Source: an uncultured Gammaproteobacteria bacterium (GTDB lineage Bacteria > Pseudomonadota > Gammaproteobacteria > Arenicellales > JAANXG01). From it: DNA of 64,000 bases. The translations under genes were made by a program, and so were the position numbers. The notes under the pieces were generated by a model that was not told where the DNA came from, made no database searches, and saw only the letters and a program-made list of their open reading frames with translations. The stretch covers positions 254,633 to 318,632 of the forward strand of contig CAMYKK010000003.1 of NCBI GenBank assembly GCA_947258975.1. The letters are read 5' to 3'. This document shows, piece after piece, positions 9,179-18,234 of this stretch (position 1 is its first letter; each line of letters begins with the position of its first letter).

Positions 9179-9282
9179 TTCGACTGGCAATCGGCTGGAT
9201 CTGGGGTGTCAGCGACGATATGAATATTGTAACCTGTGAACAGGGTGTGAGTTGGGGAAAAGGTTGATCTGGACGGTATGCC

Positions 9283-9792
9283 ATGTCAACCTTTACCTAT
9301 GGTTGTTTGTCATCGGAGAGAGGCCTCGTGACGCTGACCGCCGAAGCCAGGGTGCTCGGAAACATTCCGTTGTTCGCGAAGTTACCGCCGGCCAAGCTGA
9401 AGCTGCTGGCATTTACCAGTGAGGCCGTCACGTTTATTGACGGCGAGGAGTTATTTCATGCGGGGGATCAGTCAGACTGCGCGTATGTCGTGATCGATGG
9501 AGAAGTGGAGGTGTTCACCCACTCCGACGCAGACAAAGCCAGTTTTTTGCTCGGGAAAAACGAACTGATTGGCGAAATGGGCATCCTCAACAACGCGCCG
9601 CGATCGGCGACAATCCGTGCAAAGGGCAAAGTGCGCGTACTTCGCTTGACTAGCGACACCTTGTTGAAGCTGCTTTCTGAGAACGCAGAGATTGCACTGG
9701 ATGTCATGCGGCTGTTGAGTGACCGGTTGGCCAACACATTACACAAATACGAAGAATCACAAGCCAAATTGAAACAATTCGAAGACCGGTAG
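9283..9792 (+). CDS. Stand-alone cyclic-nucleotide-binding domain protein
   Basis: A single CRP-type cNMP-binding beta-roll with no DNA-binding domain. FAKLPPAKLKLLA, GEELFHAGDQSD, VIDGEVEVF and the phosphate-binding region LIGEMGILNNAPRSATIRA are typical, and the APRSAT arginine would contact the cyclic phosphate. It ends in a short helix and probably works as a regulatory partner for another protein. A GTG at 9328, preceded by ggagagagg, is an attractive alternative start and would remove 15 residues. The class III nucleotidyl cyclase 0.75 kb downstream is a possible source of ligand, which is inference only. Confidence 0.85.
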   Translation: MSTFTYGCLSSERGLVTLTAEARVLGNIPLFAKLPPAKLKLLAFTSEAVTFIDGEELFHAGDQSDCAYVVIDGEVEVFTHSDADKASFLLGKNELIGEMGILNNAPRSATIRAKGKVRVLRLTSDTLLKLLSENAEIALDVMRLLSDRLANTLHKYEESQAKLKQFEDR

Positions 9793-9897
9793 GATAAAGC
9801 AGCAGACTTTGGGTGGCATGGTAACCAAAGGATAGTCCGGCGTTCGTGGACCTCGACGGTGGTTGTGACGGGTTGGTGTAAGAGGTAGGACGAGATT

Positions 9898-10527
9898 ATG
9901 CAGCAGCGCTTCAATGCCTTATGGGAACGGTGTGTGCCGGCCCCCTTGGCGCGGCCCGCCGAGTATGTGTATCGCGAGCTGGAGGAACAATACTCCCATC
10001 CCAATCGCCATTATCACGACCTCCGGCATATCGGAGCGTGTTTAAAGCACTTCGACGCTGTCAGCGGTCGGCTCACGGAGCCGGATGCAGTGGAAATGGC
10101 GCTGTGGTTTCACGATGCGATTTATGAACCCGGGGCCGATGATAACGAGCGGCGCAGCGCCAAGCTGTTCCTCGGATGCGCAGTGGGCGACGCCGACGGC
10201 GGGTTTCTGGAAGTGGTGCATAATCTGGTGTTGATGACGGAGCATCCCAGTGAGCCGCAGAGTGTGGACGAACAATTCACCGTGGATATCGATCTGGCGA
10301 GCTTCGGATTGCCATGGGAGGCGTTCATTCGGCTCGGCAAGTTAGTGCGAAATGAATTCCCGCATTTATCGGACCGCGAATTTAAAAGCGAGCAACTCCA
10401 ATTCTTCGAGAAACTCGCCAACCAACCCCAATTCTATTTCACGGATTTCTTTCGTTCCCGCTATGAGGACGCGGCACAGGCTAACCTGCGGCGGAGAATC
10501 GCCCAACTGCGGCACGGCACCGCGTAA
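9898..10527 (+). CDS. HD-domain metal-dependent phosphohydrolase-like protein
   Basis: 209-residue soluble protein of the COG4339 kind, a predicted HD-superfamily hydrolase. Metal-binding elements are NRHYHDLRHIG (residues about 36-46), WFHDAIYEPGADDNERRSA (the HD pair, about 75-93) and a later VDIDLASFG aspartate. Close family members lack tested substrates. The ATG follows aagaggtagg, a good ribosome-binding site. It is convergent with the cyclase gene, with only 15 bases between the stop codons. Confidence 0.85.
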   Translation: MQQRFNALWERCVPAPLARPAEYVYRELEEQYSHPNRHYHDLRHIGACLKHFDAVSGRLTEPDAVEMALWFHDAIYEPGADDNERRSAKLFLGCAVGDADGGFLEVVHNLVLMTEHPSEPQSVDEQFTVDIDLASFGLPWEAFIRLGKLVRNEFPHLSDREFKSEQLQFFEKLANQPQFYFTDFFRSRYEDAAQANLRRRIAQLRHGTA

Positions 10528-10542
10528 CCGCGATATTGCATA

Positions 10543-11760
10543 TTAGGTATCGCCGGAAATCTCGGCGTCAACGTTATAGATCGTGGTATCGGCTTTTCTG
10601 CCGCGTACTTTGACTGCGCCGATTCGCTGGAACGAAAAATCATCAGGACCGGCAAGCCGGTATGTACTTTCTGACACTAAAATCTGGGTGCCATACTGTT
10701 TGTTGAGTTGTTCCAATCTCGCCGCCAGGTTCACATCGTCTCCCAACACGGTATAGCTCAATCGATCGCTGGTGCCGACCAGTCCACCTACTACGACCCC
10801 TGTATTCACACCGATTCTGGAGCGGAAGCGCAATCCGTCGCCGAAGGTTCGGCTGGCTAATATTTTCTGAATAGCTATCGCGGCGCGCACCGCATTGGCG
10901 GCATGGTCGTCGTCGGCTTTTGGCAGGTTGAAACTAGCCAGAATCGCATCTCCTTGAAACTGATTAATGACGCCTCCGAAGTGCTCGATGGGTTCCGCAA
11001 CGGCGATGCAGAATTCATTCAGAGTAGTTATCAACTCCGTTGGCGACATGCTCTCGCACAGAGCTGTAAATTTTTCAACATCGGCAAACAATACGGTTGT
11101 CTGCCGGACCTCGCCCTCCCCGGCAATCATTTCATGATCTGATGATTTCAACTGTTGGGCGACTTCAGTAGGGACGAAACGTGATAGATCGCGGGCGGCG
11201 GTGCTGTCAACTACAGATTGCACCAGTAAACCGCGAGCGCGATGCAAGGCGATGGCCAGGATCGTGGTAACCATTAAGATCGAAATTACTTTACCGGCAG
11301 TAGCCACAAATCTGGCCTCAAACCGCAGCGCGCGCAGAGCAATGAATATGAACACATACAATAAGGTGGGCGCCTTGAGATAAAATGAGGGCGGCTGATC
11401 GTATTGAATGTGGAAAGTCCATATCAAGCCGAAGAGCAGCGTAATGTCCGCGACTACTGAAACATAGAGCAGCCAGTCCGGCAACTTTCTGTTGTGCGCC
11501 AGTATCAGCCTGATCAGAGTAAACAGAAGATAAGCGCTCAGCGCCCATGGAACCGGCGCAAATTCCGCGTCTTCACCGAAGGTTTTGGGGGCCAAGGTGT
11601 ACAATACGGAGAACACGATGACCACGCCGAGTTGAATCCAGCCGATCAGCACTTCGCTGGAGTCCTGCTGAATGCGAATGGCTTCACGTAAGCGGGGTGG
11701 CATCTTATGGCGGTACGCGCGAAGCGTGGCGGGAAGAAATGCGTATATTTTCGCTAACAT
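10543..11760 (-). CDS. Membrane-anchored adenylate/guanylate cyclase (class III)
   Basis: 405 residues. The first 200 hold five to six hydrophobic helices, then a class III cyclase catalytic domain to the C-terminus. Catalytic metal aspartates are in FADVEKF and FQGDAILASF. The dimer-interface and transition-state region is SYTVLGDDVNLAARLEQL, which contains the conserved N and R. No HAMP, GAF or CHASE module is recognisable, so the membrane part itself may sense. The start is supported by aggaaa eight bases upstream. Substrate (ATP or GTP) cannot be decided safely. A cNMP-binding protein is encoded nearby. Confidence 0.92.
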   Translation of the reverse strand: MLAKIYAFLPATLRAYRHKMPPRLREAIRIQQDSSEVLIGWIQLGVVIVFSVLYTLAPKTFGEDAEFAPVPWALSAYLLFTLIRLILAHNRKLPDWLLYVSVVADITLLFGLIWTFHIQYDQPPSFYLKAPTLLYVFIFIALRALRFEARFVATAGKVISILMVTTILAIALHRARGLLVQSVVDSTAARDLSRFVPTEVAQQLKSSDHEMIAGEGEVRQTTVLFADVEKFTALCESMSPTELITTLNEFCIAVAEPIEHFGGVINQFQGDAILASFNLPKADDDHAANAVRAAIAIQKILASRTFGDGLRFRSRIGVNTGVVVGGLVGTSDRLSYTVLGDDVNLAARLEQLNKQYGTQILVSESTYRLAGPDDFSFQRIGAVKVRGRKADTTIYNVDAEISGDT

Positions 11761-11909
11761 ACCGGGTTTCCTGTATCGATTGCAGACAGCGGAATGCTCA
11801 TAATCATGTTAATAGACCGTTCCAGGCAAGCAAAGTGCTTGGAATTGGTGCGCCGGATACCTCGGCAATGTAAGATGTCATTAGTGATTCGCCGCAGCGG
11901 GAGATCAAG

Positions 11910-13142
11910 ATGAGTGAGCGCCTGAACGGGGGCCGAGTACTCATATACAGCCATGATACCTTCGGTCTGGGCCATCTTCGCCGGTGCCGGACCATTGCCC
12001 ATTCCTTGGTCGAAAGATATAAGGGACTCTCCGTGTTGATCCTGTCGGGTTCGCCCATAATCGGGAGCTTCGATTACCGGGCACGCGTGGATTTTGTGCG
12101 CATACCGGGAGTTATCAAGCTCCACAACGGCAAATACACCTCCCTGGGGTTGCACATCGATCTGGAGCAGACTTTGGCCATGCGTTCCTCGATCATCCAC
12201 CACACGGCGAAGATCTTCGATCCAGACCTGTTTTTGGTGGACAAAGAACCATTGGGGCTTGGGGGAGAGGTCTTGCCCACATTGCAACATTTACGGCAAC
12301 GGGGCACGGTTACCGTATTAGGGCTGCGGGACGTCATGGATGAGCCGACAATGCTGCGCCGTGAATGGCAGCGTAAACGGGCGCTCCCGGCGCTGCGAGA
12401 CCTCTATGATGAGATATGGGTTTACGGGCTCGAACAATTGGGTGAGCCGCTTGCGGGCTTGAGTATTCCGGGCTTGGTGCAAGAAAAGATGATATACACC
12501 GGCTACCTGCGACGGGATCCGCCGAAAGAACGGATGTTAACGTCGGTGGAAATGAAAGAACCGTATCTGTTAGTTACCGCCGGTGGCGGCGGCGACGGCG
12601 AGGAGATGATCGATTGGGTATTGCGTGCGTATGAGTACGATTCCAGTTTGCCGTTCTCTGCGCTTTTTGTTTTGGGGCCGTTCATGACGCCGGCGCGGCA
12701 GCGTGCGTTTCAACGCCGCGCCGATCGCCTGCCGCACGTGCAAACCTTGGAGTTTGACAACCATATTGAACTGCTCATCGCCAAAGCGGTCGGGGTAGTT
12801 GCTATGGGCGGGTACAATACGTTTTGCGAGATATTGAGTTTCAACAAAAGGGCGTTGCTGGTACCGCGAACACGGCCACGCAAGGAACAACAGATTCGCG
12901 CGCGTCGGGCCCAGCAACTCGGCGTAGCCAAGATGCTCGTCGGCATCGGAGACCGGGACTGGAGAGTCATGGCGCGCGCGCTTCACGAATTACCGAATCA
13001 ATCCCTTCCCTCGGAAGTCGTGATTCCCGGAATTCTCGATGGTTTGATGACCATCGGGGACCGCGTGGAGTCGTGGGTGGTGACTCGGCACAAAGCACCG
13101 GTTGATTTTCGGCCGGACGCGCTGTTCCACATACCGCAGTAG
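11910..13142 (+). CDS. MurG-like (GT28-fold) glycosyltransferase, first of a tandem pair
   Basis: 410 residues, GT-B fold related to the MurG/UDP-glycosyltransferase C-terminal domain. The N-terminal glycine-rich loop is HDTFGLGHLRRC. The C-terminal donor-binding part holds VTAGGGGDGEEM and GVVAMGGYNTFCEILS, where the GGYNT motif corresponds to the sugar-nucleotide site. It probably transfers a sugar in the cytosol for a surface glycan or glycolipid. It is followed after seven bases by a second, related transferase and then by a polysaccharide deacetylase, forming a three-gene operon. Donor and acceptor are unknown. Confidence 0.88.
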   Translation: MSERLNGGRVLIYSHDTFGLGHLRRCRTIAHSLVERYKGLSVLILSGSPIIGSFDYRARVDFVRIPGVIKLHNGKYTSLGLHIDLEQTLAMRSSIIHHTAKIFDPDLFLVDKEPLGLGGEVLPTLQHLRQRGTVTVLGLRDVMDEPTMLRREWQRKRALPALRDLYDEIWVYGLEQLGEPLAGLSIPGLVQEKMIYTGYLRRDPPKERMLTSVEMKEPYLLVTAGGGGDGEEMIDWVLRAYEYDSSLPFSALFVLGPFMTPARQRAFQRRADRLPHVQTLEFDNHIELLIAKAVGVVAMGGYNTFCEILSFNKRALLVPRTRPRKEQQIRARRAQQLGVAKMLVGIGDRDWRVMARALHELPNQSLPSEVVIPGILDGLMTIGDRVESWVVTRHKAPVDFRPDALFHIPQ

Positions 13143-13149
13143 GTTTTCC

Positions 13150-14325
13150 TTGCCCGTTCCTTCGACCCCTGCGTCGCCATCCGGTGGGGGAGCCCTTATT
13201 TATGTCCAGCACCTGTTGGGGACCGGGCACTTAAGGCGCGGGGCGTTGCTTGCCCGTGCGCTTGCCGCAGCGGGTATGCGTGTCGAACTCGTGTCCGGAG
13301 GCATGCCGGTGCCACATCTGCCTTACCCCGTATATCAGTTGCCGCCGGTACGCTGTGCGGCGGATGATTTCACGGCGTTGATCGATGAGACTGGGGAGCC
13401 GGTGACCGGTACATGGCGATCGCATCGGCGAGAATGTTTGCTGGATCGTCTCTTTACATTCCGGCCCGACGTGCTCATCCTGGAGACCTTCCCTTTCGGG
13501 CGCAGGCAAATGCGGTTCGAACTTATGCCATTGCTAGCGGCCGCCCGCAGCGTACGCCGCCGCCCGCTCATCGCCTCCTCGGTGCGTGACGTACTTCAAA
13601 AACGGAGGCCGCAACGCATGATGGAGACCGTGTCCTTGCTCACGGACTACTTCGATAAAGTGTTAGTGCATGGTGACCCGGCGTTCATAGGTCTTGAAGA
13701 ATCGTTTCCCATGGCCAGTGAAGTTCAAGACAAGATAACGTATACCGGTTATATCGCGGAATACGATGAGAGCGAGCAGTCAGCGGATACGAACGGCGCC
13801 GAGGAAGTGCTGATATCTGCCGGCGGTGGTGCAGTTGGCAGGCGCCTGATGTTGGCTGCAGTGGCAGCGCGTTCCTTATCCAAACTCCGCATGCGGCGCT
13901 GGCGGTTTTTAATTGGTCCTGGATTGCCCGAAGCGGAATTGCGAGCGATCAAGGCCCGTGCGGACGGCGACATCGTTTTCGAAGCGGTGCGTGATGATTT
14001 CCAGGTATTATTGAGACGTTGCGCGGTCTCGGTGTCCCAGGGCGGATACAATACCGTAGTGGACGTATTGCGGTCGGGTGCGCGATCGGTGATTGTGCCG
14101 TTTACCGGGGGTGGTCAAACCGAACAAGCGTTCCGCGCGCGTCGATTGCATCAATGCGGCTACGTGCTGACTCTCGATGAAGCCGAGCTGACGCCGCAGG
14201 TGCTGGCTGAAACCATTGATCGCGCGTCAAACATGACGCCGTCGACCAACACCATCAACCTGGAAGGCGCAGCAAACAGCGCCAAATATCTTCTTGCCGC
14301 GCGCGCATGTGGCCTGGGATGTTGA
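13150..14325 (+). CDS. MurG-like glycosyltransferase, second of the pair
   Basis: About 391 residues from the TTG at 13150, directly after the stop of the previous gene. Extending the frame to 13102 would overlap the upstream gene by 41 bases. The layout matches its neighbour: HLLGTGHLRRGALLARAL near the N-terminus, ISAGGGAVGRRL at the domain junction and VSQGGYNTVVDVLRSGAR at the donor site. The shared GHLRR and GGYNT motifs suggest a diverged paralogue that may act on consecutive steps or form a heteromer. Product unknown. The start codon is uncertain. Confidence 0.85.
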   Translation: MPVPSTPASPSGGGALIYVQHLLGTGHLRRGALLARALAAAGMRVELVSGGMPVPHLPYPVYQLPPVRCAADDFTALIDETGEPVTGTWRSHRRECLLDRLFTFRPDVLILETFPFGRRQMRFELMPLLAAARSVRRRPLIASSVRDVLQKRRPQRMMETVSLLTDYFDKVLVHGDPAFIGLEESFPMASEVQDKITYTGYIAEYDESEQSADTNGAEEVLISAGGGAVGRRLMLAAVAARSLSKLRMRRWRFLIGPGLPEAELRAIKARADGDIVFEAVRDDFQVLLRRCAVSVSQGGYNTVVDVLRSGARSVIVPFTGGGQTEQAFRARRLHQCGYVLTLDEAELTPQVLAETIDRASNMTPSTNTINLEGAANSAKYLLAARACGLGC

Positions 14326-14332
14326 TCGTGTC

Positions 14333-15097
14333 ATGACGGGTTGGATAGATCTTGAGCGGGAACTAGACGCCTGGCGGGCTATGGGCAGGACCGCGACCTT
14401 CTGGTGGCGAGACGACGATTCGGAGAACGACGATCCCGCCATAGACCATTTGCTGGCGATGCAACGCGGGTTAGGAGTGTCCATTGCGATCTCCGCAGTG
14501 CCGGCCGTCACCGACGCTAATTTTGCAGAACGGGTTTTTGCCGGGTCGGACATATGCGTATTGCAGCACGGCTATGCCCATCGGAACCAAGCACCGGCGG
14601 GCGATAAAAAATGCGAATTCCCAGGAAATCGGACCGTGCGGGCGGTGTGCCGAGAACTGGAGGCCGGGGCGCGGCTGCTGCGAGATTTGTTCGGAGCGCT
14701 CAGCTTGCCGGTATTGGTGCCACCATGGAATCGCATCCACAAAGACTGGTACTGTCAGTTGCCGGGACTCGGATACCGCGGTCTGTCAATGTTCGCGCCG
14801 CGTTCAGCGGCATATGAGGTTCCGGCGCTGCGCATAGTCAATACCCATGTCGATATCCTCGATTGGCGGGGCGGCCGGGCGTATGTCGGCCTGACGAACG
14901 CCCTCGAGCAGGCGATGTCACATCTTCAGCGGCGACGCCATCGCGATGTAGATGCCGACGAACCCACCGGCTTGTTGACCCACCACCTCGTACACGATGC
15001 GCGCTGTTGGGCTTTCATTGAGGAGTTCGTGGGACGAACCAAGTCCCACCCGGCAACGCGCTGGTTGCGCGCCGCAGACCTTTTCGCGTGCGCGTGA
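14333..15097 (+). CDS. Polysaccharide deacetylase-like protein
   Basis: About 254 residues from the ATG at 14333; a TTG at 14294 overlapping the previous gene is an alternative. The fold marks of carbohydrate esterase 4 relatives are visible: FWWRDDDSENDD (metal aspartates near residues 23-30), LQHGYAHRN (His pair) and LVPPWNRI. No signal peptide is seen, so it may act in the cytosol on a lipid-linked or nucleotide-linked sugar. It ends the two-transferase operon, which supports deacetylation of the glycan those enzymes build. The exact substrate is unknown. Confidence 0.78.
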   Translation: MTGWIDLERELDAWRAMGRTATFWWRDDDSENDDPAIDHLLAMQRGLGVSIAISAVPAVTDANFAERVFAGSDICVLQHGYAHRNQAPAGDKKCEFPGNRTVRAVCRELEAGARLLRDLFGALSLPVLVPPWNRIHKDWYCQLPGLGYRGLSMFAPRSAAYEVPALRIVNTHVDILDWRGGRAYVGLTNALEQAMSHLQRRRHRDVDADEPTGLLTHHLVHDARCWAFIEEFVGRTKSHPATRWLRAADLFACA

Positions 15098-15131
15098 AGC
15101 CACAATATATGCGCGTACTACAGGTAGAAAT

Positions 15132-15803
15132 CTACTTGTAGCCGATCAACATAAAGCGGGTGTATTTCTTGAGCTCCAAAGAGCCTGCAAGCAGGGATTC
15201 ACGCATCGGGGCCTGGTGTTGAAAGGTAGCAAGGTCGGGGACACAATTGGTATGTTCTTCGCAGGCATAGTAGTTGTTGGACTGTAAAACTTGTAACGTG
15301 CCTGCCGGGATCTTCGCGTACCAATCCGCAAATCGGTCAAGGTGCTCGCAGGACGTATTGATGAGCACATCGGGCACGGTCTTGGAAACGCCGCTTGTCA
15401 GCAGGTCCTCGTACACCAGCTGGTGTACATCGGCGGTGATCGCACGGAACTTGCCGCGTGCAAGATGCGCGCGGTTGAGGCTCTCAGCAATGGGTTTGCA
15501 GTGTTCATCCCGGTCGATGCATACAACTTCCTTAATATCGAAACGTTTGTCGTGCAGCAAAATCGCAGCCAATACACCGTACCAACCACCCAAGATGTAT
15601 ATGTTACCTAGGTGACCGTCGGCTGTTTTATACAGCTCATTTGTCAACCATAGCTTTCCGGAAATCTGATTCTTATTCAACGCCGCACCGAGATCGGGCG
15701 CGTTGCAATGGCCTACGGTGGTCAATATATCGGCGATGAATGGACTGGCGTAGTAGCACGCCAGGCCGTCCAAAATATCACTATAGAATTCGTCCCTATT
15801 CAA
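15132..15803 (-). CDS. Class I SAM methyltransferase-like protein
   Basis: 223 residues with a Rossmann-type core: IYILGGWYGVLAAILL (glycine-rich SAM loop), EVVCIDRDEHC (acidic end of beta-2) and VLINTSCEHLDRF (catalytic-face motif). It reads like a methyltransferase, though the specific family is not recognised. The start is an unusual TTG that overlaps the TGA of the preceding glycosyltransferase gene (TTGA), and ggagc lies just upstream, so translation is probably coupled. It is the last gene of the overlapping minus-strand operon, suggesting methylation of the same glycan product. Confidence 0.7.
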   Translation of the reverse strand: MNRDEFYSDILDGLACYYASPFIADILTTVGHCNAPDLGAALNKNQISGKLWLTNELYKTADGHLGNIYILGGWYGVLAAILLHDKRFDIKEVVCIDRDEHCKPIAESLNRAHLARGKFRAITADVHQLVYEDLLTSGVSKTVPDVLINTSCEHLDRFADWYAKIPAGTLQVLQSNNYYACEEHTNCVPDLATFQHQAPMRESLLAGSLELKKYTRFMLIGYK

Positions 15804-16978
15804 GACAGGTGCTCCCTGGAATCGGCGCGTGAGTGCGTTGCAGACCGCCGTGCGACCGCTTGTTCAATGAGCGCCTGCAACGCGGCTCGCGCCGTAGCGA
15901 TGTCGTGCAAGTTCTCTGCTTTGCGCCGGGCTTGCCGTCCCATCTGCGCGCGGCGGTCGGGATGATTCAATAGGGAACGAAGCGCGTTGCCGAACGCACC
16001 GGCGTCGTGTGCGACCAACAGGCCGGTTTGTCCATGTTCGACGATGTCCCCCACGCCACCTGTACGACCGGCAATGGCCGGCACACCACAAGCATGCGCC
16101 TCCAGCAACGCCATACCATAGGCTTCTCCAACCGCCGGCCACACGAGTAGATCGCTGGCTGTCAGCCAGCGTGCGATATGATCGCCCGCGAGTTCACCCA
16201 GAAAGTGGACCCGCCCTTCAGGAAATGCGGCAAACGACGCGAAGACCTGGGTGCGTGCCGGTCCATCGCCAATGACAACGAGTGTCCATGGGTGGTCGGT
16301 GACGGTCTCCAGGGCCTTGGCCAACAACCGGAATGAGTCGAGTTTGCTGATTTCTCGCATCATGGCGACAGTGATCAACCATGGTTGATCACCGGGAATA
16401 TCATGCTGCTTTGCCAACCTCGTGCGCAGCTCAGCAGCGATTGCTTCGCTTGGCGGTTCCGGCAGATCCATAAAAGGCCGCATGAGTATAACGTCGTTGG
16501 TACGAAGTCTTCGTATACCCGGTACATCGTTTGAATTCAATGCGATCACCGCGTCTGCCTTAAGAATTGCATCAGTGGCCGCTGCATACCCCAGTGACCA
16601 CCGGCCGGCCTCTTGTTTGCCGGCATGAGACGCCTCGATGACTAAATATGGTATATCCAAGTCTGTGGTCACCGCCGGACCGATCCAGTCGGGCGCCTTG
16701 TGATATAGATGGTAGGTCACCCACGCTGCAGGGCGCTGCTGGGGTGGAAGTTGTCGTAAATGCCTCATTAACTTGTTCGCATGGTGTTTCCCGATGCGGC
16801 GTAATCTCTGCTGGCGCCGCGCATCTCCCGATGCATCCCAGCTGCGAAATCGGGATGCCAGAACCACATCCTGTTGTTTCGTGTCCAGGGCGCGGCATAA
16901 CAATCGAGCTACGCGCCGGTCGCCGGAGGGCTCTGGGTCATCGGGGGCCTTCATGGGCGCATAAAACGCGATTTTCAT
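15800..16978 (-). CDS. GT4-type glycosyltransferase
   Basis: 392 residues, GT-B fold of the GT4/Glycos_transf_1 group. The C-terminal half carries LVVIGDGPART, HFLGELAGDHIARWL and the donor-site region GEAYGMALLEAHACGVPAIA with the E-x7-E-like pattern of retaining transferases, then GGVGDIVEHGQTG. The gene starts with ATG overlapping the TGA of the upstream glycosyltransferase (ATGA) and ends overlapping the methyltransferase start, so it sits in the middle of a four-gene coupled operon. A sugar-transfer role in a surface polysaccharide is inferred. Confidence 0.88.
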   Translation of the reverse strand: MKIAFYAPMKAPDDPEPSGDRRVARLLCRALDTKQQDVVLASRFRSWDASGDARRQQRLRRIGKHHANKLMRHLRQLPPQQRPAAWVTYHLYHKAPDWIGPAVTTDLDIPYLVIEASHAGKQEAGRWSLGYAAATDAILKADAVIALNSNDVPGIRRLRTNDVILMRPFMDLPEPPSEAIAAELRTRLAKQHDIPGDQPWLITVAMMREISKLDSFRLLAKALETVTDHPWTLVVIGDGPARTQVFASFAAFPEGRVHFLGELAGDHIARWLTASDLLVWPAVGEAYGMALLEAHACGVPAIAGRTGGVGDIVEHGQTGLLVAHDAGAFGNALRSLLNHPDRRAQMGRQARRKAENLHDIATARAALQALIEQAVARRSATHSRADSREHLS

Positions 16979-18234
16979 GCGGCGTTGTCGGTTGTCACCC
17001 CGAATTGGGCGGCAATGCCGTTGATATGGACATCAAGCGAGAAGTGTTCCCGTACCTTGGTGTTTCCCGCCTCTCCCAGCCGCATGCGGAGGTTAGGATC
17101 GCCGATCAGGCGGTCCAACGCTCGGGCCAAGGCCTCGATGTCGCGCTCCGGCACCATCAGGCCGGTCTCTTCATGATCAATCAACTCGGGAATACCGGAG
17201 ACCGTCGTCGACACCACCGCGAGCCGTTGACTTGACGCCTCCAATAACACATTAGGTAGCCCGTCGCGGTCGCCGTCGGCGCTGACCCGGCAGGCGAGCG
17301 CGAATATGTCCGCCCGCCGGTACCATGCCAAAACCTCTTGTTGCGGAAATGCCCCGAGCCATCTTATGCGTGACGCGAGCCCCAACTCATGCCCAAGACG
17401 CTTGAGTGCTGGTAAACGTTCACCATCGCCGATATGAACGAATTGCCACTGACGGGTGCCCGGTAATTTTTGCAGCGCCCGCAACAAGTCATCGTAGCCT
17501 TTCTTATCCACCGCCCGTCCGACCGACAGAATAATTACCGGGTCGTGGGTATCGCGCCCTTCCCGTGGGGGACGGGGGAGATCGGGTGGTGGAAACCGAC
17601 CCAGATCCAAGCCGTGGTAATTCAATCTAATGTTGTCGTGGTTTTCCGCGATGTCATGAAGGTGGGAGACGTTGGCCTGGGTGCACGTGGTTATCCAGGC
17701 GCACCCGGCGAGCTTTTGCCGTTTCTCCCACAGCGGCGTGGTCCAGATGTCCTTCGCGTGCGCTGAACAGCTCCAGGGTATTCCCATCAGGGCGCTCGCA
17801 TAGCGTGCTACCGACGCTGGAGTATGTAAGAAGTGCGCATGTAGATGCCGCACTTTGTCCTTCAGTTCGCAGCCCAACACCATCGCCTGGCCAAAGCGCC
17901 GGATGCGACTAGCGGACCTATCGCGGCGCAGGTCCCGGCGCCACATATCACGGGTGGCCGCATAGTTGGGTGAGCGCCGCGCGTTAGCCCAAGCGCGGAC
18001 AACGCGCTGCGGTTCTTGGTACAGATATTCAGGTAGATACAATACTGTCGCTTTAATCTCGTCGTGTATAGGATGGATTGCCGGATCGGTGGGGTGCCGG
18101 AGTGACACGATCACAATCTCCATCCCTCTTTGTTCCAGCGCGACGATTTCTTGCGCGATGAACGATTCCGACAACCGCGGGTAGCCTTTCACGACAAACG
18201 CGACCGTATTAGAGATTGGGTCTATGGCAGTCAT
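16975..18234 (-). CDS. GT4-type glycosyltransferase (colanic-acid type)
   Basis: About 419 residues from the ATG at 18234. Motifs include SESFIAQEIVALEQRGMEI (N-terminal acceptor region), HLHAHFLHTPASVA, ILSVGRAVDKKGYDDLLRAL, HIGDGERLPALKRL and DGDRDGLPNVLLEASSQRLA with the donor-site glutamates. This arrangement resembles the WcaL/AmsK colanic and amylovoran transferases. The start codon shares bases with the stop of the formyltransferase gene (ATGA), which rules out the longer 18270 start. It is likely cytosolic or membrane-associated. Confidence 0.9.
   Translation of the reverse strand: MTAIDPISNTVAFVVKGYPRLSESFIAQEIVALEQRGMEIVIVSLRHPTDPAIHPIHDEIKATVLYLPEYLYQEPQRVVRAWANARRSPNYAATRDMWRRDLRRDRSASRIRRFGQAMVLGCELKDKVRHLHAHFLHTPASVARYASALMGIPWSCSAHAKDIWTTPLWEKRQKLAGCAWITTCTQANVSHLHDIAENHDNIRLNYHGLDLGRFPPPDLPRPPREGRDTHDPVIILSVGRAVDKKGYDDLLRALQKLPGTRQWQFVHIGDGERLPALKRLGHELGLASRIRWLGAFPQQEVLAWYRRADIFALACRVSADGDRDGLPNVLLEASSQRLAVVSTTVSGIPELIDHEETGLMVPERDIEALARALDRLIGDPNLRMRLGEAGNTKVREHFSLDVHINGIAAQFGVTTDNAA

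Noticed and set aside
13102..13149. Longer N-terminus of the second MurG-like transferase
   Set aside because: The extension overlaps the end of the preceding gene and has no family similarity; the TTG just past that stop fits better.
15118..15141. Hairpin ctacaggtag/ctacttgtag between convergent genes as a terminator
   Set aside because: It contains a G-T wobble, has a tiny loop and no T-run, and includes the methyltransferase stop codon; not convincing enough.
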